Assembly (NCBI GenBank): GCA_932294295.1
Contig: OW028580.1
Coordinates: forward strand, 13,829,102 to 13,893,101
From: Alitta virens
Lineage: Eukaryota > Annelida > Polychaeta > Phyllodocida > Nereididae
Direction: 5' to 3'
DNA length: 64,000 bases
In this document: one piece after another, positions 17,474-27,660 of the stretch
Position numbering within the stretch: the stretch's first letter is position 1
Layout: every line of letters starts with the position of its first letter
Notes under the pieces: model-generated
Told to the model about the DNA's origin: nothing
The model's input: the letters and a program-made list of their open reading frames with translations, nothing else
The model's database searches: none
Translations under genes and position numbers: made by a program

Positions 17474-19084
17474 ATGATCGCCGCGATACTGAGGATGCTT
17501 ATCCTGTCATGCGTTCTTGCATGTCGTCAGGAGGTGCCGGGTATACTCATCTGCAGTGAAGACGATGTTGATGATGTCAGGTATCTGAACCTAGACACCA
17601 TCGAGGAGATTAGGTACGTTAACTTTTTTCCTTATAATCTTTATGATGAATAACCGGGTTTTTTTTAAAAAAAAATAGGCTAACGACCATAATACTAATA
17701 AGCTAGTAAAAATTTTTTTTTTAATAAAAAAAGTATCAAACTTCTTACCAGTAACCAAGACGTAGACTAACTGAGACGGTTATGCGATGAGGATGCTTTA
17801 ATATATATACCTAGTAACATACAGCCCCTATGCATCTTTTTTGTTATGACTTACAGAGAGATAGCTTTAATAAATATATATAGTGACACAGACCCCCTAT
17901 GCATTCAGGTTACGACTTAATGAGTATGATGACATCAAAAGAGACATATTGCCCTATTTATTAAACAGAACTTTATTATCAAGTAAGCATATCCAATGAC
18001 ATCTTATGATGATTTATTCCAGATTTTATACACGCTATGAGGAGGAAGTTATAGATCAGCTATCAGGAAGCACAGTATCTCTGAAGATTACATTCCAATC
18101 AGGAAGGGTTGTGAACCTACCTTTGAGGACGACAACGACTCTGAGTAAGGATAGCGTCACCCCTAAGGAATCTGATGATCCCTCAACGATCACCACAGAC
18201 AAGATCACACCTACAGAGGTACGATACATCGCCGACACACACCCATCCACCAGTGACCCTACTAAGACGGCCGCTATCACTGACGATGAGCAGCCCACCA
18301 GTGATCCACCTAAGACGACAACTATCAGGATGTCAAGAGGTAACACCCACCTGAAACTGATCATCCCTTCGGCGATAGGCTCAACAGTGGTTGTACTAGT
18401 GGCTGTTATCCTCTGTATCAGGGGTAAGTGATGAACTAATTATGCTGAAATTTTTATGATAGTTTTTTATATATCAGTTTGTTGGTAGAAACATCCTAAG
18501 TAATTATGACGAAATTGACGACTGTGTATATACTTTCTGCAGTGGTAATAAGGAGAGTGCACCGTGTGGAGCGTATTGAGAGGGACATGAGACAGAGAGA
18601 GGCACATGAGCTGGAGAGACTGCAGCATAGACTGGATGAACTAGAAAACCCCGCAGTCATCCCCCACGACGAGTCTGACGAAGAGGGTAAATAAAAGTAA
18701 AGATATATAATCACATTACAGCGTAATAGAGACTGATATATGATATATATATATATTTTTTTTTTTTGTTATAGTTGTGTTCAACCTCCGTGGTGATAAC
18801 TGGGACACTTCAAGCCAGGATAGCGAAAACAGCGGTATGTAAATATCACTATTTATTGTAAATGACTCTATTTATTGTAAATGATACTATTTATTGTAAA
18901 TGACACTATTTTTTTATTTTTGTAAAATGTTGCTGAGGCTAATTATAGACTGCCACATAGAGATATACATGTATTATCTACATGGTGATCATTTTCAGAG
19001 CATTCTATTCCAGAAGTTAGACAGAGGAGGCAACGACGAAAGGCTTTCCTGGATGCAAACGAGGCCATGAAAAAATGCTATTAG
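17474..19084 (+). CDS. Spliced type I membrane protein gene, five exons
   Basis: Exons 17474-17613, 18023-18423, 18543-18686, 18775-18834 and 18999-19084 join in frame (831 nt, 276 residues) with GT-AG introns of phase 2, 1, 1 and 1. Exon 1 encodes a signal peptide (MIAAILRMLILSCVLAC) and an acidic segment. Exon 2 begins in a short ectodomain, passes through a Ser/Thr/Pro-rich mucin-like stretch, and ends in a membrane segment (LIIPSAIGSTVVVLVAVIL). Exons 3-5 encode a charged cytoplasmic tail with a short coiled-coil-like run (HELERLQHRLDELE) and a basic end (VRQRRQRRK). Donors include perfect GTAAGT at 18424. AATAAA follows at 19141. It looks like a surface glycoprotein. Whether it is virion-borne, captured from the host or a signalling decoy cannot be told. 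No family recognised. Confidence 0.7.
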
Positions 19085-19478
19085 GTAGTTATAATTTTTT
19101 TCTTTTTTAAACATGAAGGTATAATATGCAAAAGCTTTTAAATAAAGTTTTGAAATTTCTTAAACATTATCGATGTTTTACAGATAAATGCCTGGAGACG
19201 TGGAGTATTTTCGGGGGGACGTTAAATTCTATTTTTGTAGCTGACGACTAGAAGAACGAAGGGGGGCAGGGTTTTCAGGGGATTTTATTTTTTTTTTCTG
19301 ATGTTGTAATTTTAAGTCGAATAAAATTTATGATAAACTTGTAAATATGACTTGTTCTTGATTATTGACGATACTAATAATGACCGGTGGTTATCAGAAC
19401 ATAAACAACATACACATATAGGAGGTGAAATATTTTATTTTCAAATCAATAGTATATACAACTACAGCTATCTTCATT
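19085..19478. terminator. Convergent 3' region of the membrane-protein and RING-B genes
   Basis: Polyadenylation hexamers face each other: AATAAA at 19141 for the rightward gene, and TTTATT near 19434 (AATAAA on the minus strand) for the leftward RING-like gene. Otherwise the stretch is T-rich non-coding sequence. Confidence 0.45.
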
Positions 19479-19961
19479 TTAAAACCGTGATTCATCGGCG
19501 GTATGTAAAATTCCTTGTAATGGTCTCAAGACAGTGATAAAGAGCTCATTAATGCGTTCGAGCTGACGTAAATTCATCTTTTCTACAGTGTCTTCGAGGA
19601 ATAAATATGCAAACCTGGCTGACATGCTTATCTGGTCGACCTGTACCATAGAGCCAATATCTCGATATTGACCCTGAAGGTTAACGACTCTTATATCCTT
19701 TGTTTTACATAGAGGGCAGGCCACCTGTTTTTCAGGATCGCGTTTAAGATCAAGTACTGCCAGAGTGATGTCCCGGATTATGTTTTTCTGAAGGCAGCTA
19801 TGACAGACATACATCCTTCTATTACTCTGTATGTAACAACATGAGTATGTAAATCTCGCTGATGGCTGTTTGCAGAGTTGACATTTTCTTGAGGCTCTCA
19901 TAACTCTAACCGCCTGATCCAGTAGAATTAATAGAGAGAGCATGACTGTGTAATGCATCAT
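19479..19961 (-). CDS. RING-like zinc protein B
   Basis: From the ATG at 19961 the protein has 160 residues. A second in-frame ATG at 19901 would remove a hydrophobic N-terminus (MLSLLILLDQAV). Cys pairs at 27/30, 41/42, 53/56 and 82/85 give C-x2-C-x10-CC-x10-C-x2-C-x25-C-x2-C, the same architecture as RING-like protein A, again without a canonical His. CPLC ends the motif. The C-terminus is helical with LEDTVEKMNLRQLERINELF. The two proteins are probably ancient duplicates on opposite strands of the accessory region. If the hydrophobic leader is used, this copy would be membrane-associated, unlike A. E3-ligase activity is inferred from the fold only. Confidence 0.65.
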   Translation of the reverse strand: MMHYTVMLSLLILLDQAVRVMRASRKCQLCKQPSARFTYSCCYIQSNRRMYVCHSCLQKNIIRDITLAVLDLKRDPEKQVACPLCKTKDIRVVNLQGQYRDIGSMVQVDQISMSARFAYLFLEDTVEKMNLRQLERINELFITVLRPLQGILHTADESRF

Positions 19962-20659
19962 GTACACTGGTACCTTACTTATATATATGATCAGTTATGT
20001 AATAGAGCGATAAAGTCTACCATTCTATTATCCAACCCTCACACAGTATACATACCACCCAACAGCACCAGGGGGGGGTTTATAGATCAGTTTAGAAGCG
20101 TAATAAAACATTACGAAATCGCGATATCGTAATAGTTGTCGGTGGAGGGGGGTATGTCTGACAGAGCGTAATAAAAGTTGTAAAGCATGATAGAGCATGG
20201 TTATACGGAAACAAAAATGTTATGAACTTACGACAAGCCAAAGGTCATTGAGAAATTATGATGGACACTGTCATACATTGATGCATATAGTTAGTCATTA
20301 AGTTTTAACACATGCTTTAATTTAAAAAATCTTTTTTTTTTGGAAATAAGTTTGTGATTCATAATTAAGATAGTTTTTTTGTTCTTTGTTTGTCTTCAGT
20401 CTATGATTTATTTTACTCTCTTATGACAAAAAGTTATTTTATGGTAAAAAAGCGACCATACCCTAGGACACAGACATACGGTAAGCATGTCTCAACATGA
20501 TCTCTATCCTGAGGTGAACTGAGACGAAGCAAAAAACTTGCAAAAAATTGTATGTACATTTGTGTGTAACATTAGTCATTGCGAAATATAATGATGAGTC
20601 AATGACAGTTGTGTATTGATGCATATCAGTAGTGTTATGGGGGTTTTAGGTGTGAACTT
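19962..20659. other. Right sub-terminal non-coding region
   Basis: No ORF or RNA gene is supported. The stretch contains a G8 tract near 20073, T-rich runs near 20331-20400, and the word ATTGATGCATAT twice (20278, 20614), each close to TCATTAAG/TCATTGCG words. It leads into the right inverted repeat. Confidence 0.4.
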
Positions 20660-21226
20660 TTAATAATGATCATTTTGATACAAAAGAAAAATATTATGAT
20701 CATTAATGAGTTACGCATGTGTTATGTAATGTTAACTTATGAACATTAAAGATTGTATGTAAAAGACTCTGAATGCTAATTATGATCAATGTAACAATTT
20801 ATGGATATCAAAAGAAAATAATTACGAACATTAATGATCTTATGTAACGGCTTAATTATCATTGATGAGATTTATATAACAACTTACGAATATCAAAAAA
20901 AAAATTACGAGCATTAACGAGATTATGTAACGAGTTAATTATTAATGATGAGCTTATATAACAGGTTATGAATATCAAAAGAAAATAATTATGATCATTA
21001 ATTAGATTATGTAACAATCTTAGTCACGCCCTTTTTTTCACCGAGATTATGTAACGAGTTAATTATCAATGATGAGGTTATATAACAGGTTATGAATATC
21101 AAAAGAAAATAATTATGATCATTAATTAGATTATGTAACAATCTTAGTCACGCCCCCTTTTCACACCCCCCCAGGGTGACCAGTGGGGCGTGAAGGGGAG
21201 CCCCCACACACCTACCTACAGTAGTG
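20660..21226 (-). repeat. Right terminal inverted repeat, iterated
   Basis: The reverse complement reproduces the left end, including TTCACGCCCCACTGG, GGGGGGGTGTGAAAAGGGGGCGTG and successive TTACATAAYCTCATTAATGA-type blocks. The last roughly 122 bp are tandemly duplicated (about 20931-21043 and 21053-21165), each copy ending in CTTAGTCACGCCC. Terminus TACAGTAGTG is complementary to the left CTACTGTA. Confidence 0.85.
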
Positions 21227-21232
21227 AGTGCA
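21227..21232. repeat. Right target-site duplication AGTGCA
   Basis: Direct copy of 2645-2650 immediately outside the right inverted repeat. Confidence 0.75.
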
Positions 21233-22850
21233 TCAATATTTAAAGCAAGGTCTGATTTGTCAGTGAAAGTGCAGATATAATGCAGAAAATTAAAGTCTGC
21301 AGTGGCGGTGTCGGTGTGTCGTTATGATGGACTATACAGGAATCAATATGTATACTTTGGCAGTGTCGGTGGGACAGTGCCCTGTAACAGGCTATATGTA
21401 ATGCAGAACATTAAAGTCTCCAGTGGCGGTGTCGGTGTGTTGATATGATGGACTATGCAGGAATCAATATGTATACTTTGGCAGTGTCGGTGGGACAGTG
21501 CCCTGTAATAGGCTATATATAATGCAGAACATTAAAGTCAGCAGTGGTGGTGTCGGAGTGTCGCTATGATGGACTATGCAGGAATCAATATGTATACTTT
21601 GGCAGTGTCGGTGGGTCAGTGGCCTGTAATGGGCTATATATAATGTAGAACATTAAAGTCAGCAGTGGCGGTGTCGGTGTGTCGGTATGATGGACTATGC
21701 AGGTATCAATATGTATACTTTGGCAGTGTCGGTGGGACAGTGCCCTGTAATGGGCTAAATATAATGCAGAACAATAAAGTCTGCAGTGGCATTGTCGGTG
21801 TGTCGTTATGATGGACTATGCAGGAATCAATATCTACACTTTGGCAGTGTCGGTGGGACAGTGCCCTGTAATGGGCTAAATATAATGCAGAACATTAAAG
21901 TCAGCAGTGGCGGTGTCGGTGTGTCGGTATGATGGACTATGCAGGAATCAATATGTATACTTTGGCAGTGTCGGTGGGACAGTGCCCTGCAATGGGCTAT
22001 ATATAATGCAGAACATTAAAGTCGGCAGTGGTGGTGTCGGTGTGTCGGTGTGTCGGTATGATGGACTATGCAGGAATCAATATGTATACTTTGGCAGTGT
22101 CAGTGGGACAGTGCCCTGTAATGGGCTATATATAATGCAGAACATTAAAGTTTGCAGTGGCGGTGTCAGTGTGTCGGTATGATGGACTATGCAGGAATCA
22201 ATATGTATACTTTGGCAGTGTTGTTGGGACAGTGCCCTGTAATGGACTATATGTAATGCAGAAAATTAAAGTCAGCAGTGGCAGTGTCGGTGTGTCGGTG
22301 TGTTGGTATGATGGACTATACTGGAATCAATATGTATACTTTGGCAGTGTCGGTCAGAAAGTGCCCAGTAATGGGCTATGTGTAATGCAGAACATTAAAT
22401 TTAGCAGTGGCGGTGTCGGTGTGTCAGCATGATGGACTATGCAGGAAACAATGTGTATACAGCAGTACGACTCCAGGTATTGGCATTGTCGGCATGACAG
22501 TGTACATGTGTGGCAGTGTCAGTATTGGGTGTGCATCAGATTAGGTGGACAAGCAATGTCTGAATTGGCAGTGTTGGTGGGACAGCGCACTGGGCTATGT
22601 AGTGAAGTATATGCAGAACAGTAATGTATGCAGTGGCGGTGTCAGTGTGTTGGGTGTTGGTATGATGGAGCTACAGAGGGAACAATGTGTGTACAACAGT
22701 TTTCTTGAAGTGGCAGTGTCAGTATGGGGGTGCTTTCAGATTATTAGGAAACTACCAGTGCAGAGCATAAGGTCTTAATTGGCGGTGTCGGTGGGACAGT
22801 GCAAGTTTCATGGGCTGTGTAAGGAGGTATAGGTAACAGTATGTACATAG
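21233..22850 (+). repeat. ~120-bp minisatellite, about 12 units
   Basis: Units recur every 120-121 bp from about 21299. Each has GCAGTGGCGGTGTCGGTGTG, a YATGATGGACTATGCAGGAATCA segment, TATACTTTGGCAGTGTCGGT, and GGGCTATATATAATGCAGAACA. Units are well conserved to about 22400, then degenerate. Open frames across the units are a by-product of repeat length. The viral element splits this array: the same words occur before 2645. Confidence 0.9.
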
Positions 22851-23425
22851 AAGGGAAGGCTGTTGAGGTGGTGTCCGTGTGGAGTTGTACTAGGGTGATG
22901 GTGTAATACTCCAATGATGCAATAACACAGGAGACAAGTGTTTCATATGCAAATAGCTTCTAATTTGCATCTAATTTGCATATTTTCTTGGGACGGAACT
23001 ATTTTGTTGAATACTATACTTGAGCCCAGAAATCCAGTGAGTTTAATCCATCCATGTCTCCAGAGTGAAGTCGGTGTCCCACATTGGGCGCCAATTTGTA
23101 AGGTTCTGTAACAGACTTGACTCATGACAAGGAATATGTAGTTTGAATAGCCTAATAGGCCTTGCCCTGTCTCATGTCCATCCTAGACAACTACCTTACA
23201 AGCACTGACTCAAATTGCCTACATCCTTATATATAGCCTGGATGGGGTTGCGAAATTGCCTGGCCACAGTCACGTAGGCCAGAGGGCAACCAGTACACTG
23301 GGTCACTGACCTAGCTTAGGTCATCACAAAACAACACAAAACAATGCAACATAGTAAACTGCAATGCAATATAATAAAATGCAATAAAGAGGAAATAGAA
23401 ATATGCGGTATCATAACTCCAGGTT
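22851..23425. other. Non-genic region with a dispersed repeat
   Basis: The sequence around 23098-23205 (TGTAACAGACTTGACTCA, GACAAGGAATATGTAGTTTG) recurs at 60481-60550. No coding potential is supported. Confidence 0.5.
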
Positions 23426-24120
23426 TCAAAGATAATGTTGGCACAAAGACCCAAGTGCTGCAATTGATACCACAAGCAATGGAATCCCATAACGCAACGT
23501 GGCATAACTGTCAGCTTGCTTCCAAGTTCTATTACCATTCACGAGGAGGTACTGTAAACCTGATAGTATAAACATGCCAGTAAAATCACAACTTTTTGCC
23601 ATTTCTCTGAGATTGGAATCATTGCCACCGATTGTAGTATGCTGCCAAATAATGTTGTCAACATGAAACTTATTTTTCTTCCAATTTCTTGGGTGAAGCA
23701 TCCTCTTTCAGCATGCAATAAATTCCAAGTTTATAACAGTCACTTTTTTGCCAATCATTTCTTGATTTAGTTACATTTAGCACATGTCCATAAACAACCA
23801 GTCCGGCTTGTGTTCTTTCTAGCATTGGCTTAGGCTCTAAAAATGTAATATAATGTGCTTAAATGTTAAAATTGCATCCAGGAATTAAACTGGCATGATA
23901 TGAGTTTGACAATCCTAAACATGCTTGCACAAATTCAATACGAAAACCAGCAAGATGGTTAATTCTATGACAAAATTGTATGCATATAATAGAATTAGAG
24001 TGCTCAATGATCCTATAATAGCTTATGATAAATAAAAATATTAATGCTACCTTTTGGTGGCACACAAGAAATGGAAACCCAAACCAGTGACAGAATTTGA
24101 ATGCGCGTAAGTAGAACCAT
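23426..24120 (-). pseudogene. Degenerate copy A of the small secreted-protein family
   Basis: Exon 1 (24051-24120) is intact: 70 nt encoding a signal peptide that ends in SCVPPK, with a GTAGCA donor in phase 1. The main exon (about 23426-23836) has lost the tryptophan codon at its start, has at least one stop and frame changes in its middle, and keeps recognisable pieces such as KPMLERTQAGLVVYGHV, AKSCDFTGM and the hydrophobic C-terminus. Closest in sequence to copy D at 58 kb, including the upstream intron. Confidence 0.75.
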
Positions 24121-24436
24121 TGTCCTTTTCTCGTTAAAATAAGACTATATATTCACCTGAAAATAAAATGATGTGATCAAAAAAAGAAATTTCAAAAAAA
24201 GGCATGATAATACTTAGTAAAAGTGCATGAGTTTATCAAATGTGTGGAGAGGCTTTTGCCATAATTTTGAAAGATTTAAACCCTTTCATTTCAGAAAGTC
24301 TCCTTGCTGTTATAAATTTATATTAAATTTTAACATATTTTCCTACTGAAAAATTCCATTTGTCAGTTAGATATCTCAAATCAGTCTTTGCATTTCTGAA
24401 AATTTCCAGGACACTTCCAAGTTCATAAATTTAGAA

Positions 24437-24655
24437 ACATATATATCAGGTACTGGAGCTTGGTTGCCTAATATATCAGGTACTGGAGCTGGGTTGCCTA
24501 ATATATCAGGTACTGCAGCTGGGTTGCCTAATATATCAGGTACTGCAGTTGGGGTGCCTAATATATCAGGTACTGCAGCTGGGTTGCCTAACATATCAGG
24601 TACTGCAGCTGGGTTGCCTAATATATCAGGTACTGCAGCTGCTTGGCCTATTGGT
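24437..24655. repeat. 30-bp minisatellite, seven copies
   Basis: The unit AATATATCAGGTACTGCAGC followed by TGGGTTGCCT is repeated head-to-tail about seven times with single-base variants. There are no unique spacers, so it is not a CRISPR-like array. Because the unit is a multiple of three, both strands give spurious open frames. Confidence 0.95.
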
Positions 24656-24995
24656 TAAAGGCCGGGGGTCTAGGGGTAGCGATTACCCCGGGGTCGGCAA
24701 TTAGTGCTGTATACCATATAAGTTAGTTGGGGTTCTAGAATTTACTAAATACCCCTTTAGTCATTGGGTAATCAGCAATGGTCATTGCGTCAGACTGACC
24801 AGTGACCACTGGGCTATTGTGGCCTTGATGACTGCTATCACACCTGTCAACTGACGGAGCCTAGCTGTAACATGGAGACTGGAGTCTACTATTGTCTCCA
24901 TGGCTGTCAAAACATGTAACTAGTTTGTTGACAGACATGATAATTGTTTTTAATCATTGTGTAAAGATCACAATTCTAAAGAACATTTTTTAGAA

Positions 24996-25100
24996 CTATC
25001 CATCTATCTATCTATCTATCGATCGATCTATCTATCTGTCTATCTATCTGTCTATCTGTATATCTATCTCTCTATCTATATTTTCTGTCTATCTATCTTA
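24996..25100. repeat. CTAT tetranucleotide microsatellite
   Basis: Imperfect (TCTA)n with GATC and CTGT interruptions. Confidence 0.95.
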
Positions 25101-25177
25101 TTTTACTCTATCTATCTCAATAAAATATGTGGCATTTTACATTCTGTTTTTATAAATGCTGAGTTATGAAGAAAATG

Positions 25178-25236
25178 GATTTGAACCTAGGACCCAGTGT
25201 TTGGCAGCCCACTGCGCTACCACTGAGCTAGGCCCC
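25178..25236 (-). repeat. tRNA-derived SINE head
   Basis: The minus strand has an A-box-like TAGCTCAGTGGTAGCGC and a B-box-like GGTTCAAATCC at tRNA spacing, but no full cloverleaf. The same unit occurs at 34684-34742, 51501-51558 and 52748-52806. Confidence 0.7.
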
Positions 25237-25392
25237 TGGTCCAAGTCATAGGTGGTGTTATAAGTTAAGTGGTTGTGATAGTGAGGTGACTTTAAAATGT
25301 GGTTCCACCATACCATTGATACGGTGCAAAGAAGCTAAGCCAATGTACATAATTTTTCAGTAATCCATTATGTCAACGAACAAGGCTTTAGA

Positions 25393-26614
25393 ATAGGCCG
25401 TAACAAATTTCTACAATTATGTCAGATCTGAGCCAAAGCTTTCCAAAAGTGGTGGATGGGGTCCAAAACAAACACTGTGAAATATCAGAGCAATTGAAGA
25501 ACTCCTTTTGCCGGTTCACCCACCACCTCCAAGGGGTTCATTATTTGCAGCATTTACCCTCATAATGTGCAGAATACCCACTTTCCTATTTGCTTTCAGA
25601 CCGTAGTGGAGGTGTCAGGCTTCGAGATTTGAGTTATTGGCCAAATACATTTTTTATTGATATTTCCACACAAATAGACAAAACTGTTGTGCATTTTTAA
25701 ATAACCGTAAATGGTTCCACTCAGTTATCCAGTAATAAGGCTGTCAGGCAAGCAAATAGAAACAAAGTCCTAATTAAAACCAAACCAACAGTTCTGCCAA
25801 CAATGTTGTCAAATTGTGTAAATGATGCTGCTGAGTAGATGACAATGGACTTCGTGCAATTTGCTCTCAAAGAGGACATCTTTCGAAGTGTGATACAGGT
25901 TGTGGAATTCAAAAGACAAGTGTGGGTTTAGTACAATGATAACATGTTTCTGCCAACATTTTGAATATTATTTGTCTTGCATAACCTTTTTGTATTTTTT
26001 TGTATAGAAATACTAGTAAAAGCTGTATTTGGCAAATAACTCAAAATCCTGAAGCCTGAAACCTCCACTATGTACTGAAAACAAATAGGAAAGTGGGTAC
26101 TCTCATTAATCTTACTGCAAATTTTGAGCCTATTTCCATAGTTCTATGATTACTAGTTGCGAAGATATGGAATTTTTAACAAAATAACTGTGCTGCAAAT
26201 AAAGACGAGGCTGTTCCAGTCTAAATTTTTTGCACATGCTAAGGGACTCAAGCTTAAATATCACATAAATATAAAATTCTGAGAAAGTTGGCGCAACTGA
26301 TGCTTCCTTATCAATATCAGGACCAAAATGAGGTAAAATATTAAGAGAATACAGCTTTTGCAGATATTTTCAAAAATATTCACCCTGGAGGTGTAAAGGA
26401 TATTGTTGACCATACCAAATATGGCAATTGCACATTTCCCTGCACAATAGCTACAGAATGACCAAAATCATATACGGGGGGTGGGGGGGTGAACCAGTGT
26501 AAGGAGTTCTTCAATTGCTCTGATATTTCATAGTTCTTGTTTTGGATACCATCCATAACTTTTAAGGAGGTTTGGCTTTGATCGGACAACTTTGTAGAAA
26601 TTTGGTGCGGCCTA
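25393..26614. mobile_element. Non-autonomous hAT-like DNA transposon, 1.2 kb
   Basis: Inverted termini TAGGCCGTAACAAATTTCTA and its imperfect complement at the right end are flanked on both sides by CTTTAGA. The duplicate locus at about 34890 reads GGCTTTAGAGCTCC without the insert, a paralogous empty site. Inverted similarity continues about 150 bp inward. It has no transposase. A 7-8-bp duplication fits the hAT superfamily. Confidence 0.75.
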
Positions 26615-27079
26615 CTTTAGAGCTCCTTTTCAATTTTAACAAATCAATTTATTTCTATATTGCATAGCTGGGAAGATTGATTTTGATGACTTCCAAACTG
26701 AGAAAAACTGGGGACCAATGTTAGCATATGGAAGAAGCAAAACTGCAAATGTTCTCTTCACAGTAGGCCTGTATCAAAGACTGAAAGGTGAGGATTTGCC
26801 AAGTGACAAAAACGGATAAATAAATAGAAAAAATAGGAATAGTCATTCCAGTTCTCTGTCAAGCAATTTTTCATATTTTGTGGGGTGTAAGAAAAGACTT
26901 TGATATAATTAGGTCAATAAAGATAAGGGTCATCAGATTTTCTTAATGTAATCCCGCCATCGGTAAATCATTATATGGGTCTGATAATTATGGGTCTGCA
27001 AGGGTAAAAATTGACAGTATGATATTGCCCTTTTTTACCAGGGACAAAATGACCCACTGGCAGATCTAGCTCTGCCTCT

Positions 27080-27145
27080 ACGGGAGGGCGGGGGGGGGGG
27101 GGGAGGGGCAGGAGGCAGCCTCTATATGGGGGGGGGGGGGGGCTA
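27080..27145. repeat. Paired poly-G tracts
   Basis: Two G-rich runs (G12 and G14) within 50 bp. Potential quadruplex-forming sequence, equally possibly a sequencing-prone homopolymer region. Confidence 0.7.
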
Positions 27146-27660
27146 AAAGCATGACTGAAAGAGGTTCCTGTCAGACCTCACACGAGATACCAGTGGTAGC
27201 TGGGCGTGTTTTTTAAGCTGTTTGAAATGCTGTTGCTGTTGCCTTTGGAAAAATCTTGAAGAAGGAGCACAGACCACTTTGTACTGTTGCTTGGAACCCA
27301 AGCTGGATAATGTTTCTGGAAAGTATTACAGGTAAATACATTTAGTTCCATTCTAAATCTAACAATATAATGAACACTGTAAAAATTAAGCACAGTAGAT
27401 ACACTCTTTTTTTTTGAGGCTTCGTCAGTGATCAAGCTTTTAAAAAGGGGGGCACTCACTTTTGTTTACTGTACAATATTAGAAACTACAATGTAAAGGA
27501 CCAGCTGAATAAATTTTAGAAGCATCTTATAACTGAAGTGGTCATAATATCCAGGTGTTCTTAATTCAAGAACGTTTTATGTGCAATCTGACTGTGATGT
27601 TCTACTGGAATGTTCTCTTTTGATCTTTACTATATGTTATGGACACCATATTACTTGGTG

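Larger units (their letters stand above)
2651..21226 (+). mobile_element. Complete Maverick/Polinton-type (adintovirus-like) integrated viral element
   Basis: The 18,576-bp unit is bounded by inverted repeats and a 6-bp direct repeat. It encodes the hallmark set of this group: family B DNA polymerase, retroviral-type integrase with chromodomain, major and minor capsid-like proteins and an A32-type packaging ATPase. It also carries a PC4-like protein, two RING-like proteins and a spliced membrane-protein gene. Core genes are on the plus strand between 3.7 and 14.1 kb. Accessory genes of both orientations fill 15.5-20 kb. None of the long reading frames contains a stop or frameshift, which suggests a young insertion. 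Polinton versus adintovirus naming cannot be settled from one sequence. The F54H12.2-type capsid protein and its small neighbours place it, by family knowledge, with invertebrate elements of that gene set. Confidence 0.92.
25160..27660 (+). pseudogene. Partial duplicate of the short-chain dehydrogenase gene, 3' part
   Basis: The segment parallels 34670-37080. It contains an exon-5-like block (26668-26787, with the [18 protein letters not shown] active site but Met for Leu), an exon-6-like block ending at 27331 with the same GTAAAT donor, and the same 3' sequence after 27400. Exon 7 and exons 1-4 are absent, and an insertion (25393-26614) interrupts the intron. The SINE at the left edge is shared by both copies, so it predates the duplication. 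Cannot encode a functional enzyme. Confidence 0.8.

Noticed and set aside
17376..17477. 33-codon ORF overlapping the start of the spliced membrane-protein gene
   Set aside because: No composition or family support; kept only as a possible upstream ORF.
21907..22778. ORFs of 60-90 residues with a repeated SVCRYDGLCRNQYVYFGSV motif
   Set aside because: They follow the roughly 120-bp minisatellite unit and shift frame with unit length; no splice or start context.
24376..24658. Regular 30-bp repeats resembling a CRISPR array or a repeat protein
   Set aside because: There are no unique spacers and the genome is animal; units are contiguous minisatellite copies open on both strands.
25178..25236. 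Possible tRNA gene on the minus strand
   Set aside because: A- and B-box sequences are present but the acceptor and anticodon stems do not pair, and the unit is multi-copy; a SINE head fits better.
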